Shown: in pieces, positions 55,701 to 64,000 of the stretch
Numbering within the stretch: the stretch's first letter is position 1
How the letters are laid out: every line of letters begins with the position of its first letter
From: Mycobacterium senriense
Lineage (GTDB): Bacteria > Actinomycetota > Actinomycetes > Mycobacteriales > Mycobacteriaceae
Direction: 5' to 3'
Assembly: GCF_019668465.1 (NCBI RefSeq)
Contig: NZ_AP024828.1
Span: forward strand, 310,001 to 374,000
Length of the DNA: 64,000 bases
The notes under the pieces: generated by a model
The model's input: the letters and a program-made list of their open reading frames with translations, nothing else
Database searches by the model: none
Told to the model about the DNA's origin: nothing
Translations under genes and position numbers: made by a program

Positions 55701-56422
55701 CGCGCACGTGGACCGCGGAGAACTCCGTCGGCATCGGTGGAGCGTACCTGTGCATCTACGGCATGGAGGGCCCCGGCGGCTACCAGTTCGTCGGACGGAC
55801 CACGCAGGTGTGGAGCCGCTACACCCACACGGCACCATTCGAGCCCGAAACACCTTGGCTGCTAAGGTTTTTCGACCGTATCAGCTGGTATCCGGTATCC
55901 GGCGAGGAACTGCTCGACCTACGCGCCGACCTCGCCGCGGGCCGCGGCTCGGTGGATATCACCCCTGGCACGTTCTCGCTTGCCGACCACGAACGGTTCC
56001 TGGCCGACAACGCCGCCTCGATCGCCGACTTCCGTGCCACCCAGAGCGCGGCGTTCGCAGCAGAACGCGCGGCATGGGCGGCCGCGGGAGAGTTCGACCG
56101 CGCGGAGCGGGCCGAATCCAGGGCTGTCGCGGTGACGGCCGACCTGGTGCTCGACGACGGCGAACAGCGGGTGGACGCCCCGTTTGCGTCCAGCGTGTGG
56201 AAGGTCGACGTCGAAGTCGGCGAGCACGTAGTGGCGGGCCAGCCGCTGCTCGCGCTCGAGGCTATGAAGATGGAGACCGTGATCGCGGCCCCCTCCGACG
56301 GCGTCGTCACCCGGCTGCTGGTCGAGGCGGGCAACCAGGTCGAACCCGGCACGCCGTTGGCGGTGGTACAGACCCAGTCGCCGCCGTCCGCAGACCTCGA
56401 CCTCGCCGAGGCCTCTGCGTGA
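52736..56422 (+). CDS. Biotin-dependent urea/guanidine carboxylase
   Basis: 1,228 residues from ATG 52736, overlapping the previous gene by 4 bases. Order: biotin carboxylase (1-450, with TVLVANRGEIAVRL, GGGGGIGMQV, EVNARLQVEHPVTE), carboxyltransferase KipA-like half (about 465-800, TVQDLPGR...GVPPSGPMDD), KipI-like half (about 830-1085, DLTPGIRSLQVHVD, LGLGDVYLGAP), and biotin carrier (about 1155-1228) with biotinyl Lys 1178 in EAMKME. No allophanate hydrolase domain is fused; that activity is the next gene. The substrate, urea versus guanidine, is not fixed by sequence reading, but the DUF1989 neighbours favour guanidine. Confidence 0.93.
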   Translation: MNPLDTVLVANRGEIAVRLLRSARQLGLRTVAVFSDADRGAPHVRLADEAVRLGPAAPSESYLRVDALLEAAAATGAGMIHPGYGFLSENAEFATAVEQAGIAFVGPTPHQLRVFGSKHAAREAAVAAGVPVSPGSGLLDSAAAAITAAEDIGYPVMLKATGGGGGIGMQVCRDAQELRSAFDRVARLAERSFGSAGVFVERFIDHARHLEVQIFGDGTGRVLSLGDRDCSLQRRNQKVIEEAPAPALPDELRERLHSSSRALAASVGYRSAGTVEFVYDPKRHQASFLEVNARLQVEHPVTEAITGIDLAAWMFRLARGDRDMVAERLAPGASAGAVPVAGNAVEVRVYAEDPTRDYRPSTGTLTAVTFPDRLDDGSSVRVDTWVQDGTEISASYDPLLAKVITEGPSRDVAFDRLSLALDATVIHGIEVNIGAARAALNYPDVREARHSTATLADIKDPRPRITVERPGMLTTVQDLPGRVGKWDVGVPPSGPMDDLSFRLGNRALGNADGAPGLECTSSGPALHVTHPTTVCVTGAECPVTVNGVAVPMWEPVEIPADGLLDVGAAETTGLRTYVLVAGGFDVPAYLGSASTFTLGRFGGHGGRQLVIGDVLRANVSGAPTSTAPVPAEERPTMRSDWELAVTEGPHGAPEFFTQADIDTLFSARYRVHFNSARTGVRLEGPKPQWARSDGGEAGLHPSNIHDNAYSVGSLDFTGDTPILLGPDGPSLGGFVCPVTVTSAERWKLGQLRPGDTVRFVPVRAADVPSRNELGVARRAAWSVPRTGGDGDHGVLARRTGDGVPSVTYRRSGDDNVLVEYGDIVLDLALRVRVHALHQRLAEELREGRVSGIVDLTPGIRSLQVHVDPDVLPIDRLLGLLNEIEDALPATADVVVPSRSVRLPLSWDDPATREAIARYMSGVRDDAPWCPSNIEFIRRVNGLASQDEVRDIVFAAEYLTLGLGDVYLGAPVATPLDPRHRLVTTKYNPARTWTAENSVGIGGAYLCIYGMEGPGGYQFVGRTTQVWSRYTHTAPFEPETPWLLRFFDRISWYPVSGEELLDLRADLAAGRGSVDITPGTFSLADHERFLADNAASIADFRATQSAAFAAERAAWAAAGEFDRAERAESRAVAVTADLVLDDGEQRVDAPFASSVWKVDVEVGEHVVAGQPLLALEAMKMETVIAAPSDGVVTRLLVEAGNQVEPGTPLAVVQTQSPPSADLDLAEASA

Positions 56423-58197
56423 GCGCCGTCGAACGCGTGCGCGCCGCGTACGCGGCAATCGAAGCGGTCGACCGCCCGGAGATCTGGATCTTCTTGCGGC
56501 CCATGGCCGATGCGCTGGCCGAAGCCGCCGCCGTCGACGCCCAGGTCGCTGCGGGCGCGGATTTGCAGCTGGCCGGCCTCGTCGCCGCGGTGAAGAACAA
56601 CATCGATGTCGCGGGTCTGCCGACCACGGCGGCGTGTCCCGGCTACGCGACGGCGCCCGCGTCCGCCGATGCCACCGTCGTCGCGCGGTTGCGGGCGGCG
56701 GGTGCCGTCGTACTCGGTGCGACCAACCTCGACCAGTTCGCAACCGGCCTGGTCGGAACTCGCAGCCCCTACGGCGCGGTGCGCGACGCCCGCCGTCCCG
56801 GCTACATCTCGGGCGGGTCCAGTTCCGGGTCAGCCGTCGCGGTCGCGCTCGGCCTCGTCGACATCGGTGCGGGCACCGACACCGCGGGGTCGGGCCGCGT
56901 GCCGGCCGCGCTACAGGGTGTCGTCGGCATCAAGCCGACTGTCGGCGTGGTTCCGACGGACGGCGTCGTCCCGGCATGCCGCTCCTACGACTGCGTCACG
57001 GTGTTCGCGCGCGACATCGACACGGCCGACGCCGCGATGGGGGTGATGGCTGGAGGTGCGCGCCCGTTCCCACCGGACGCGCCGCTGGCCGCGCCCCCGA
57101 ACCCGACTGTGGCGATCCCACGCGACCTGCCCGGGCTGTCCAAGCCATGGCAGTTCGCGTTCCGCGACGCGTGTGATCGTCTTGCCGCGACCGGCGTCCG
57201 ACTACAAGAGATCGACCTCGGCCCGTTCCTCGACGCCGCGCGTCTGCTCTACGACGGCGGCCTGGTCGCCGAACGGCACGAGGCCGTCGGGACGTTCGTC
57301 GACGCCCACCCTGCCGAGGTCGACCCGACGGTGGGACAAATCGTGTCGGCCGCGGGTCAGGTGTCGGCAACCCGTCTGCTCGCCGACCGCGTGCGGGTGG
57401 CCGAGCTCACCGCGATCGCACTAGGGGCGCTGGGAGATTGCGATGCGCTGCTGATCCCGACCACCACCGGGCACCCCACGATCGCGGACGTCGCAGCCGA
57501 CCCAGTCGGCGCCAACTCGGCGTTGGGCACCTACACCAACTTCTGCAACCTCATGGACCTGTGCGCGGTCGCGGTGCCCTCCGGGACCGCGGACGGCTCG
57601 CAGTTCGGCGTCACCGTGGTCGCGCGAATGGGAGCCGACGCCGTCGCGCTGGACCTGGCCCGCGCGGTCACCGCGCCCACACCGGGCGTGGCCAGGCCGG
57701 GCGCGGTTTCTCTCGGGGTTTCGCCGGACGGTGCTCCGCCCGCACCATGGCCGACTCGGACCGGACTGGCAGCGACCCCGCTTTTTGTCGTGGGCGCACA
57801 CCTGCGGGGCCAGCCGCTCGCGCATCAGCTCACCGACCGTGGCGCCCGATGGACGGGACGCGCTGTGACCGCACCGCTGTACCGGCTCGCGCGTCTGAAC
57901 ACTTCGCCGCCCAAGCCTGGACTGGCCAAGGTCGGCGCCGGCACCGGCGTAGCAATCCGAGGTGAACTGTGGCTGGTGGGCACCGCGATGCTGGGCGACT
58001 TTTTGGCGAGCCTGCCCGCACCCATGACATTGGGCGCAGTCACCCTGTCCGACGGGACCGAGGTGGTCGGATTCGGCTGCGCCCTCGATGCCTGGCAAGC
58101 AGGAGAGGACATCTCCGGTCACGGAGACTGGCCGAGCTATTTGCGGTCGCTGGAACAGCCGGCTACCGAACCCGTTGTCGGCGTTGTACCGGGCTAA
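56419..58197 (+). CDS. atzF: Allophanate hydrolase (AtzF-type)
   Basis: 592 residues from GTG 56419 (GTGA overlap). Amidase-signature triad: K59 in AVKNNIDVAG, cis-Ser in SGGSSSGSAV (134/135) and nucleophile S158 in GTDTAGSGR. A C-terminal AtzF-specific domain (about 450-592, VVGAHLRGQPLAHQL) is present, as in full-length allophanate hydrolases. Splits allophanate into CO2 and ammonia, the last step of the operon's pathway. Its stop overlaps that of the convergent TetR gene. Confidence 0.93.
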   Translation: MSAVERVRAAYAAIEAVDRPEIWIFLRPMADALAEAAAVDAQVAAGADLQLAGLVAAVKNNIDVAGLPTTAACPGYATAPASADATVVARLRAAGAVVLGATNLDQFATGLVGTRSPYGAVRDARRPGYISGGSSSGSAVAVALGLVDIGAGTDTAGSGRVPAALQGVVGIKPTVGVVPTDGVVPACRSYDCVTVFARDIDTADAAMGVMAGGARPFPPDAPLAAPPNPTVAIPRDLPGLSKPWQFAFRDACDRLAATGVRLQEIDLGPFLDAARLLYDGGLVAERHEAVGTFVDAHPAEVDPTVGQIVSAAGQVSATRLLADRVRVAELTAIALGALGDCDALLIPTTTGHPTIADVAADPVGANSALGTYTNFCNLMDLCAVAVPSGTADGSQFGVTVVARMGADAVALDLARAVTAPTPGVARPGAVSLGVSPDGAPPAPWPTRTGLAATPLFVVGAHLRGQPLAHQLTDRGARWTGRAVTAPLYRLARLNTSPPKPGLAKVGAGTGVAIRGELWLVGTAMLGDFLASLPAPMTLGAVTLSDGTEVVGFGCALDAWQAGEDISGHGDWPSYLRSLEQPATEPVVGVVPG

Positions 58198-58916
58198 GGA
58201 GTCACCAAATGGTCAGCTTCGTAACGCTGCAGCTCAGCGGGGCTGCGCATGCGTAACGTCGGGATGGCGCTGTCCGGAATCCCGACCACTCGCAGGCAGG
58301 CATCCGCGACGTGGGCCGGCAGGTCGGACCGCTCCGGGCCTGGGGGCGTCGACCACACGCTCACTAGCGACTCCACCAGCCGAAACGGCAGGTCGGCCGC
58401 AGCCGGGTGGATACCGGTCTCGGCAACGATGGCCCGGCCATCTGCCAGGTATTGCTGCCGCAGCCGCTCCCGGTCGGACCAAAACGGCTCGACACCGGCA
58501 CCGCGGGACTCTGGCATGAGGTACAGGGCGCCGAGATTCCACCGACTCGACAGCAGTTGTCTGCCGTCGAACATCGCCAGAGCATGCAAGTGCTCAGCGG
58601 TGGTCAGGGCAGGCTCGGCGCTGAGCAGATGCGCGATGAACGACAACGTCGGGTTGACCGTCTGGCTCAACAGCGCGCGCAGGATTTCGTCCTTGGTCTT
58701 GAAATAGTGATAAAGCGAAGCCTGCCGTATTCCGACCGCGTCCGCGATGGCGCGCGTCGAGGTACCCGCGTAGCCCGTGGTTGTGAACAATTCGCCGGCA
58801 GCATCGAGGATCTCATCGCGCGCCGTGATCCCGTGGCGCCGCTTATCGCTGAGCCGGGGGCGCCCGGCCCGAGTCACAGCCGCGTACCCATCATGGACCC
58901 TGATGGCGGGAACCAT
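58194..58916 (-). CDS. TetR family regulator, probable local regulator
   Basis: 240 residues from ATG 58916 (AAGGTG upstream; GTG 58877 is an alternative). TetR HTH: LDAAGELFTTTGYAGTSTRA, IADAVGIRQASLYHYFKTKDEIL. The C-terminal domain is of the branch seen next to amino-acid and purine-degradation genes. It converges on the allophanate hydrolase gene with a 4-base stop overlap, so it may control the carboxylase operon, though its own promoter faces the PPE region. Confidence 0.88.
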   Translation of the reverse strand: MVPAIRVHDGYAAVTRAGRPRLSDKRRHGITARDEILDAAGELFTTTGYAGTSTRAIADAVGIRQASLYHYFKTKDEILRALLSQTVNPTLSFIAHLLSAEPALTTAEHLHALAMFDGRQLLSSRWNLGALYLMPESRGAGVEPFWSDRERLRQQYLADGRAIVAETGIHPAAADLPFRLVESLVSVWSTPPGPERSDLPAHVADACLRVVGIPDSAIPTLRMRSPAELQRYEADHLVTP

Positions 58917-59778
58917 CGCACCTTATGTTCCTGTCTAACGGCGGGGCTAAAGACTATCCCATCAACGATTGCCTACCGGGCCAACCGGTGCGTCGGCGCC
59001 GACCGATTGAGCCGGCAAGCTTCCGCAATCGGTGACGACTGTTCGGCACCGAGACAGAGCCGGGCATGTCTGTCGAGCGGCACTGTTCGGGCGGAACCAA
59101 AATCACCGCGCCGGCAGAGGATTATATGCGCGAGGTATGACTGAGCCAAAATCCTTCCAGCTATTTGAAACGTTCACTTGAGGGTTAATCCGAGGGTTGC
59201 TGCACAGGCACTTCGCAAATAGTTATGCGTATTTTCGGTGCTCTGAGCTATAGCCGATATTGGAGGCCTCGCGCCATATCATTGGCGTCCCGATAGATGG
59301 GGCTGATCCGCTTGGTTCTCACCTTGTCGGAGGGTTGGCCCGGTGCGGCATCAAGGCCACCAAAGCTTCCGCGCTTTATCACAAAGAGGTTGTAAGATAA
59401 CGCATTCCGCGCCCGGCCGCAAGCTCCGACACCGCTCGGCTCAGCCCTAATTGCACCTGCGCCGCCGCGACGCCGCTATCAGAAGCGCCGATGCTGGAAA
59501 CGAAATTATTGTGGCGCCGAATCGACACAAGACGAGGTAAAGGATCGCCGCCTGCCTGGAAGGCAGTCAAGGTTTGCCAGGTAATTTTCAGTAATCAATC
59601 AGCGCCGTCGCAGAGACGTCATCCATTCTTATCGTCGGTTCGCCGATGTTGGCATGTGCTGCGGCCACGCTCCGTGAGCCGTCGGTGGTGTTGTTAAACG
59701 TGCGCCAAGCCATCTACGAGGGCATGCGGGTGGACCCGGGGATGTCTGGGACGACTGGTTCGATAGGGGTTTAGCGAA
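58917..59778. other. 862-base gap before the PPE genes, no supported gene
   Basis: Visibly more AT-rich than its surroundings, especially 59110-59640. No ORF with plausible composition or ribosome-binding site was found on either strand. The last 90 bases (GATAGGGGTTTAGCGAA before the ATG) are the PPE leader. The remainder presumably holds the promoters of the divergent TetR and PPE genes and may be an old insertion or decayed gene. Confidence 0.6.
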
Positions 59779-61161
59779 ATGGATTTTGCGGCGTTGCCGC
59801 CCGAGGTCAATTCCGCGCGGATGTATGCCGGCGCGGGGGTGGGCTCCATGGTCGCCGCCACGGCCGCCTGGGATGCGCTGGCTGCCGAGTTGAGTTCGGC
59901 GGCGGTCTCTTATGGGGCGGTGTTGTCGGAGCTGACGAGCGGCCCGTGGGCGGGCCCGTCGTCGGGGGCGATGGTGGCGGCGGTGGCTCCGTATGTGGCG
60001 TGGATGCACACCACCGCCGCGCAGGCCCAACAGGCAGCCGGCCAGCTCACGTCGGCGGTGGCCGCCTACGAGGCGGCCTTCGCCGCCACGGTGCCCCCGC
60101 CACAGATCGAGGTCAACCGCGCGCTGTTGGCCTCACTCGTGGCGACCAACGTCCTCGGGCAGAACACCCCGGCGATCGCGACCACCGAGGCGCAGTACGC
60201 CGAGATGTGGGCCCAAGACGCCGCGGCCATGTACGGCTACGCCGGCGCCTCGGCGGCGGCCACCAGATTGACCGCATTCACGTCGCCGCCGCAGACCACC
60301 AACCCGTCGGGCAAGGCGATGCAGGCCGCTTCCGTCAACGAGGCCGCCGCGTCCTCGGCAGGGCCGAGCACGCAATCCGCACTCTCGGTCGTGCCGAACA
60401 CGCTGCAAAACCTTTCGTCGACACCAATCGCCACTTCATCGAACTTGGATCCGGCGCTGGGAAGCCTGTTCGACCCACCAGCCGGCAGCCCCACAGGCCT
60501 CAACGAGCTCACGCAGAACATCGGTAACTGGGCGTTGGTCATCAGTGGCCCCTTGTTCACGGCTTCCGGTATCACTCCCCTGCTGGGCGGGCTCTACGGG
60601 CTGGCATTGCCGACGGCGGCGGCGGTCGCCGGCGACGTGTCACCGGCGGACGCTGGGCTGGGGACCCTGGTGAGCTCGCCAGGCGGGACGGGAGTCCCGG
60701 GCAATGCCGGTGTCTCGGCGAGCCTGGGCGGGTCGTCCGCCGTCGGCAAGCTGTCCGTGCCGCAGTCGTGGGCGGAGGGCCCGGCCGTTCGGCTGGCCGC
60801 GAGCGCGTCGCCCTTGCCGGCCGCCGGAGTCGGCGGTGTACCACCGGCCGAGGCGGCAAGTCCCGGCTTCTTCGGTGGCCTTCCTCCGGTGGGCAGCGTG
60901 GTCAACGCGCCCAGGGGTGAGCAGTCGCGCACCCGCTCCGGGTCGAACCAGCGAGTCGTCCCGGCAATGCCTGGCGAGCAGGGCGCTGACGAGGGTGTCG
61001 CGACCCGGCCCGCACCGGCGCCACAAAAGACCCGCAAGCACGTCGCCAGCACATTGAGCGAACGCGAGCGCGACGAGCTCGAAAAGCTGCGCAAGGAGAT
61101 CGCCGAAGTGGCGACCGAACGCGATGCGGCGGCCCGCCTAATCAAGGAGGCCATGCTATGA
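59779..61161 (+). CDS. PPE family protein, SVP subfamily
   Basis: 460 residues from ATG 59779. The N-terminal 175-residue PPE domain has [15 protein letters not shown] and a WxG-like turn ([11 protein letters not shown]). Linker, then the SVP signature [10 protein letters not shown] (about 320-330) and, unusually, a C-terminal charged helix ([20 protein letters not shown]) likely coiled coil. PPE proteins are surface or secreted substrates of ESX systems, normally with a PE partner; none is adjacent. Overlaps the second PPE gene by ATGA. Confidence 0.93.
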   Translation: MDFAALPPEVNSARMYAGAGVGSMVAATAAWDALAAELSSAAVSYGAVLSELTSGPWAGPSSGAMVAAVAPYVAWMHTTAAQAQQAAGQLTSAVAAYEAAFAATVPPPQIEVNRALLASLVATNVLGQNTPAIATTEAQYAEMWAQDAAAMYGYAGASAAATRLTAFTSPPQTTNPSGKAMQAASVNEAAASSAGPSTQSALSVVPNTLQNLSSTPIATSSNLDPALGSLFDPPAGSPTGLNELTQNIGNWALVISGPLFTASGITPLLGGLYGLALPTAAAVAGDVSPADAGLGTLVSSPGGTGVPGNAGVSASLGGSSAVGKLSVPQSWAEGPAVRLAASASPLPAAGVGGVPPAEAASPGFFGGLPPVGSVVNAPRGEQSRTRSGSNQRVVPAMPGEQGADEGVATRPAPAPQKTRKHVASTLSERERDELEKLRKEIAEVATERDAAARLIKEAML

Positions 61162-62561
61162 CCGCGCCCTTGGATTTCGGAGGCCTGCCACCCGAAGTCA
61201 ATTCCGCGCGGATGTATGCGGGTGCGGGGTCGGAGCCGTGGGTTGCGGCCGCGGCGGCCTGGGAGAAATTGGCGGCCGAATTAAGTTCGGCGGCAACGTC
61301 GTATCGAACGGTGACGTCGCAACTTGCGGCTGACCCGTGGGTGGGTCCGTCGTCGGGGGCGATGGTGGCGGCGGTGGCTCCGTACGTGGCGTGGATGAAC
61401 ACCACCGCCGCGCAGGCCCAGCAGGCGGCCAGCCAGCTCACGTCGGCGGTGGCCGCCTACGAGGCGGCCTTCGCCGCCACGGTGCCCCCGGCGGAGATCG
61501 AGGTCAACCGCGCGCTGTTGTCTTCGCTGGTGTCCACCAATGCTTTTGGGCAGAACACCCCTGCGATCGCGGCCACCGAGGCGCAGTACTCCGAGATGTG
61601 GGCTCAAGACGCCGCAGCCATGTACGGCTACGCGGGCGCCTCGGCGGCGGCCACCAGGTTGACGCCGTTCACCTCACCGCCGCAGACCACCAACTCGACG
61701 GCAAATACCAACCAGACCATGGCGGTCAACAGGGCTGCCTCGTCAGCAACCGGCCAGAGCACCCAATCGACGCTGTCCAGCGTGCCCAACCTGCTGCAGA
61801 ACGTGACGGCGGGCCCGGCCTCCGGGACGTCCGGAGGGTCTTCCGGGTCGAGTTCGATGCTGGACCTGTTCAACAACTTCAGCGAGAACACCATCGGCTA
61901 CCAAATCCTTTCCGAGGGTTTGAATTTCGACGCCTCTGGTACCTTGCTGACCCTCGCGCCGCCGGTCGCCGCGGCCTGGAACCCGTTGGTCAATTCGCTT
62001 TCCGCGCCACCGGCCGCGGCGGCGGGTCTTGCCGGAGCGGGCACCCCCGGGTCGGCTCTGGTCAATTCGGGCTCGGGTGCGGGCCCGGGCGTCTCCGGGG
62101 TATCGGCGGGAGTGGGCGAGGCGGCGTCGGTCGGCAAGCTGTCGGTGCCGCAGTCCTGGGGCACGTCCCCGGCGATTCGGCTGGCCGCCACGGCAACCGC
62201 GCTGCCGAGCGCCGGGCTCGAGGGCGTCCCCCAGGCCGGGGCGGCCACACCGGGCTTCTACGGCGGCATGCCCTCGATGGGTCCGGTGGCCAGCGTGGTC
62301 AACGCACCGCGCGGCGACCAGGGCCGCATCCGGGCAGGCGCGCGCCACAAGGTGGTTCCCGGACTGGCCGGCGAGACCGGCATGCACGACGACCCCGCCG
62401 GCCGATGGGTCAAGCCGACCGCCGATGCGGACGACGACGCCGCCGTGGGCGAACGCGATGAGCTCAACCAACTGCGCAAGGCAATCGCCGACGTACGCCG
62501 ACAACGAGACGTTCTGAAGCGCACGGCCGCGAACTTGATCAAGGAGGCGACGAACAAATAG
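61158..62561 (+). CDS. PPE family protein, SVP subfamily (tandem paralogue)
   Basis: 467 residues from ATG 61158. The same layout as its upstream neighbour: [36 protein letters not shown] signature [10 protein letters not shown], and a charged C-terminal helix ([20 protein letters not shown]). The N-terminal block is nearly identical to the neighbour at DNA level, whereas the middle (about 175-310) has diverged, with a Gly/Ser-rich stretch ([12 protein letters not shown]). Co-translated with the first PPE gene. Confidence 0.93.
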   Translation: MTAPLDFGGLPPEVNSARMYAGAGSEPWVAAAAAWEKLAAELSSAATSYRTVTSQLAADPWVGPSSGAMVAAVAPYVAWMNTTAAQAQQAASQLTSAVAAYEAAFAATVPPAEIEVNRALLSSLVSTNAFGQNTPAIAATEAQYSEMWAQDAAAMYGYAGASAAATRLTPFTSPPQTTNSTANTNQTMAVNRAASSATGQSTQSTLSSVPNLLQNVTAGPASGTSGGSSGSSSMLDLFNNFSENTIGYQILSEGLNFDASGTLLTLAPPVAAAWNPLVNSLSAPPAAAAGLAGAGTPGSALVNSGSGAGPGVSGVSAGVGEAASVGKLSVPQSWGTSPAIRLAATATALPSAGLEGVPQAGAATPGFYGGMPSMGPVASVVNAPRGDQGRIRAGARHKVVPGLAGETGMHDDPAGRWVKPTADADDDAAVGERDELNQLRKAIADVRRQRDVLKRTAANLIKEATNK

Positions 62562-62687
62562 CAGCCCTGTCGCGGATCGCTCTCATCGAGCCTCAGGAAC
62601 CGCAATAGCCCCCGGTTGTGAGTTGTGACATGTCGATGAACGACAGCCGATTGCCGTCCACTCGACTTGAGAAGTGAGGAAAGAGCT

Positions 62688-64000
62688 TTGGCCATTAACA
62701 CGACGTCTGGAACCGCAAGAACACTCAAGGAAAACGCCCAGCCCCAGACCCAACCCGGCGTCGGCAGTATCCCCACGCTCGAGGACGAGGACCAGGCTCA
62801 GCTCGAGGCCCTCGGCTTCCACTCCGACTTCAAGCGGGACATGAGCCCGTGGGCGAACTTCTCGCTCGGATTCACCTACCTGTCACCGGTGGTCGGCATC
62901 TACACGGTGTTCGCTTTCGCGCTGGCCGCCGCCGGGCCGCCGATGATCTGGAGCCTGCTCATCGCCGGCGCCGGGCAGATGTTGGTCGCGCTGGTATTCA
63001 GCGAGGTGGTCGCGCAGTTCCCGGTGGCCGGTGGCGTCTACCCCTGGGCGCGACGGTTGTGGGGCCGCAAATGGGCGTGGATGACCGGGTGGGTCTACAT
63101 GTTCACGCTGCTGGCCCTGCTGGCCGACGCGGCCTATGGTGCTGGCCCGTACGTGGCCGACGTGTTCGGTTTCACGCCGTCCCCGCACGCCACGGTGCTG
63201 TGTGCGCTCGGCATGTTGGCGATTGCCACCGCCATCAACCTGACCGGCACCAAGATGCTGGGCTACTTCGCCATCTTCGGCTTCAGCGCCGAACTGATCG
63301 GAGCCATCGTGGTCGGCGTCTGGTTGCTGTGCACCCAGCGACACCACAACCTCGGGGTGCTGTTCCACGGCTTCGGCGCCCAAGGCAGCCACAGCTACAT
63401 GTACGCCTTTCTGGCCGCCAGCCTGATCGCGCTGTACCAGTTCTTCGGTTTCGAAGCCTGCGGCGACGTGGCCGAAGAGGTCCGCAACCCCGGCGTGCAA
63501 ATTCCCAAGGCGATGCGCCGCACCATCTACATCGGAGGCTCCGCAGCTACTTTCGTCTGCTTGAGTCTGATCCTGTCGGTCACCGACTTCGGCGCGGTGA
63601 TCAGCGGTAAGGACTCCGACCCGATCGACACCATCCTGAAGACCGCATTCGGCGGGCTCGGCGCCAAGGTCGTGCTGTGCATCGTGCTGATCTCGTTCGT
63701 GTCGTGCGCGCTGAGCCTGCAGGCCGCGGCCAGCAGGCTCATCTACTCCTACGGCCGTGACGACATGATCGTCGGCTCAAAGCTGTTGGCGCGCTTCGAT
63801 CACAAACGCCACGTGCCGCCGTACTCGCTGCTGATTGCGGTCATCATCCCGGCGTTCCTGATCATCGGTTCGCTCATCTCGAGCGACGCGCTCACCAAAC
63901 TCGTCAGCTTCGGTTCGGTCGGGGTCTACATCGCGTTCCAGATGGTGGTGCTGGCGGCCCTGCGCGCGCGGATCAAAGGCTGGGTGCCGAAGGGCAAGTA
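62688..64000 (+). CDS. APC-superfamily amino acid/amine permease (3' end outside window)
   Basis: The first 437 codons, open to the window edge. TTG 62688 is chosen because GAGGAAAGAG lies just upstream and the reading frame fits; no ATG or GTG is as well placed. A 55-residue hydrophilic N-terminus, then about ten membrane helices, beginning SLGFTYLSPVVGIYTVFAFAL, with the APC consensus FGFEACGDVAEEVRNP...IPKAMRR. Related permeases often accompany urea/guanidine carboxylase genes, so import of guanidine, urea or an amino acid is possible. The substrate is not determinable. Confidence 0.9.
   Translation, partial: MAINTTSGTARTLKENAQPQTQPGVGSIPTLEDEDQAQLEALGFHSDFKRDMSPWANFSLGFTYLSPVVGIYTVFAFALAAAGPPMIWSLLIAGAGQMLVALVFSEVVAQFPVAGGVYPWARRLWGRKWAWMTGWVYMFTLLALLADAAYGAGPYVADVFGFTPSPHATVLCALGMLAIATAINLTGTKMLGYFAIFGFSAELIGAIVVGVWLLCTQRHHNLGVLFHGFGAQGSHSYMYAFLAASLIALYQFFGFEACGDVAEEVRNPGVQIPKAMRRTIYIGGSAATFVCLSLILSVTDFGAVISGKDSDPIDTILKTAFGGLGAKVVLCIVLISFVSCALSLQAAASRLIYSYGRDDMIVGSKLLARFDHKRHVPPYSLLIAVIIPAFLIIGSLISSDALTKLVSFGSVGVYIAFQMVVLAALRARIKGWVPKGK

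Noticed and set aside
59379..59570. 63-residue minus-strand ORF in the gap before the PPE genes
   Set aside because: No ribosome-binding site, no recognisable domain and no supporting neighbours.
59950..61500. Repeated blocks in the PPE genes considered as a repeat array or CRISPR
   Set aside because: The similarity is between homologous coding segments of two PPE paralogues. There is no regular repeat-spacer pattern or cas gene.

Overview
The window is mycobacterial chromosome. It is very GC-rich and carries WhiB1, WhiB7, the AdnAB helicase-nuclease, SigH with RshA, PdtaS, mycoredoxin-1, MceA-type proteins and PPE proteins. From about 10.7 to 51.1 kb the gene order matches, as I recall it, the Mycobacterium tuberculosis Rv3193c-Rv3224 segment. 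The mce, PPE and guanidine/urea genes at the two ends fit a slow-growing non-tuberculous species such as a Mycobacterium avium-complex relative. The species call is inference.

Layout. 0-2.0 kb: the start of one mceA gene (running off the left edge) and a complete second mceA upstream of it, both on the minus strand, sharing a nearly identical block and a common promoter-like segment. 2.3-3.3 kb: a conserved hypothetical gene and a glutathione peroxidase. 3.34-7.55 kb: a 4,125-bp insertion in the 3' half of the initiator tRNA gene, bounded by perfect 92-bp direct repeats. It carries three co-directional genes: an excisionase-type HTH protein, a PIN-domain ribonuclease and a 787-residue fusion of an archaeo-eukaryotic-type primase domain (TOTE conflict-system type) to a superfamily 2 helicase. 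No recombinase gene is present. This is the most unusual object in the window. 7.5-10.7 kb: tRNA-fMet, then a cupin / nitroreductase / HD-domain operon divergent from a GlxA-type regulator.

10.7-30.4 kb is core: UPF0182 membrane protein, YlbL-type PDZ protease, zinc-protease-like protein, E1-like protein, ABC1 kinase, WhiB7 with a leader ORF and hairpins, UvrD2, mycoredoxin, NudC, a K+ channel with an RCK domain, and AdnB/AdnA. 30.6-45.7 kb: small acidic protein, LipV-like hydrolase, alkyltransferase-like protein, MoeZ, a secreted-metalloprotease-like DUF3152 protein, TetR, DUF3107, MmpS-like protein, ferritin-like protein, RhlE, a ParA-like ATPase, phosphatase, EntC, GNAT and a DAG-kinase-like protein. 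45.7-51.1 kb is a regulatory cluster: WhiB1 with a CRP-like site, PdtaS, a biotinyl protein, the 24-residue ribosomal protein bL37, RshA-SigH, an SDR and a YbaK-type deacylase.

51.2-58.2 kb: a tightly overlapping four-gene operon (two DUF1989 proteins, a biotin-dependent carboxylase and allophanate hydrolase) followed by a convergent TetR gene. This composition fits guanidine (or urea) breakdown to ammonia and CO2. 58.9-59.8 kb is a relatively AT-rich gap, 59.8-62.6 kb holds two overlapping PPE-SVP genes with near-identical N-terminal segments, and the window ends inside an APC-family permease.
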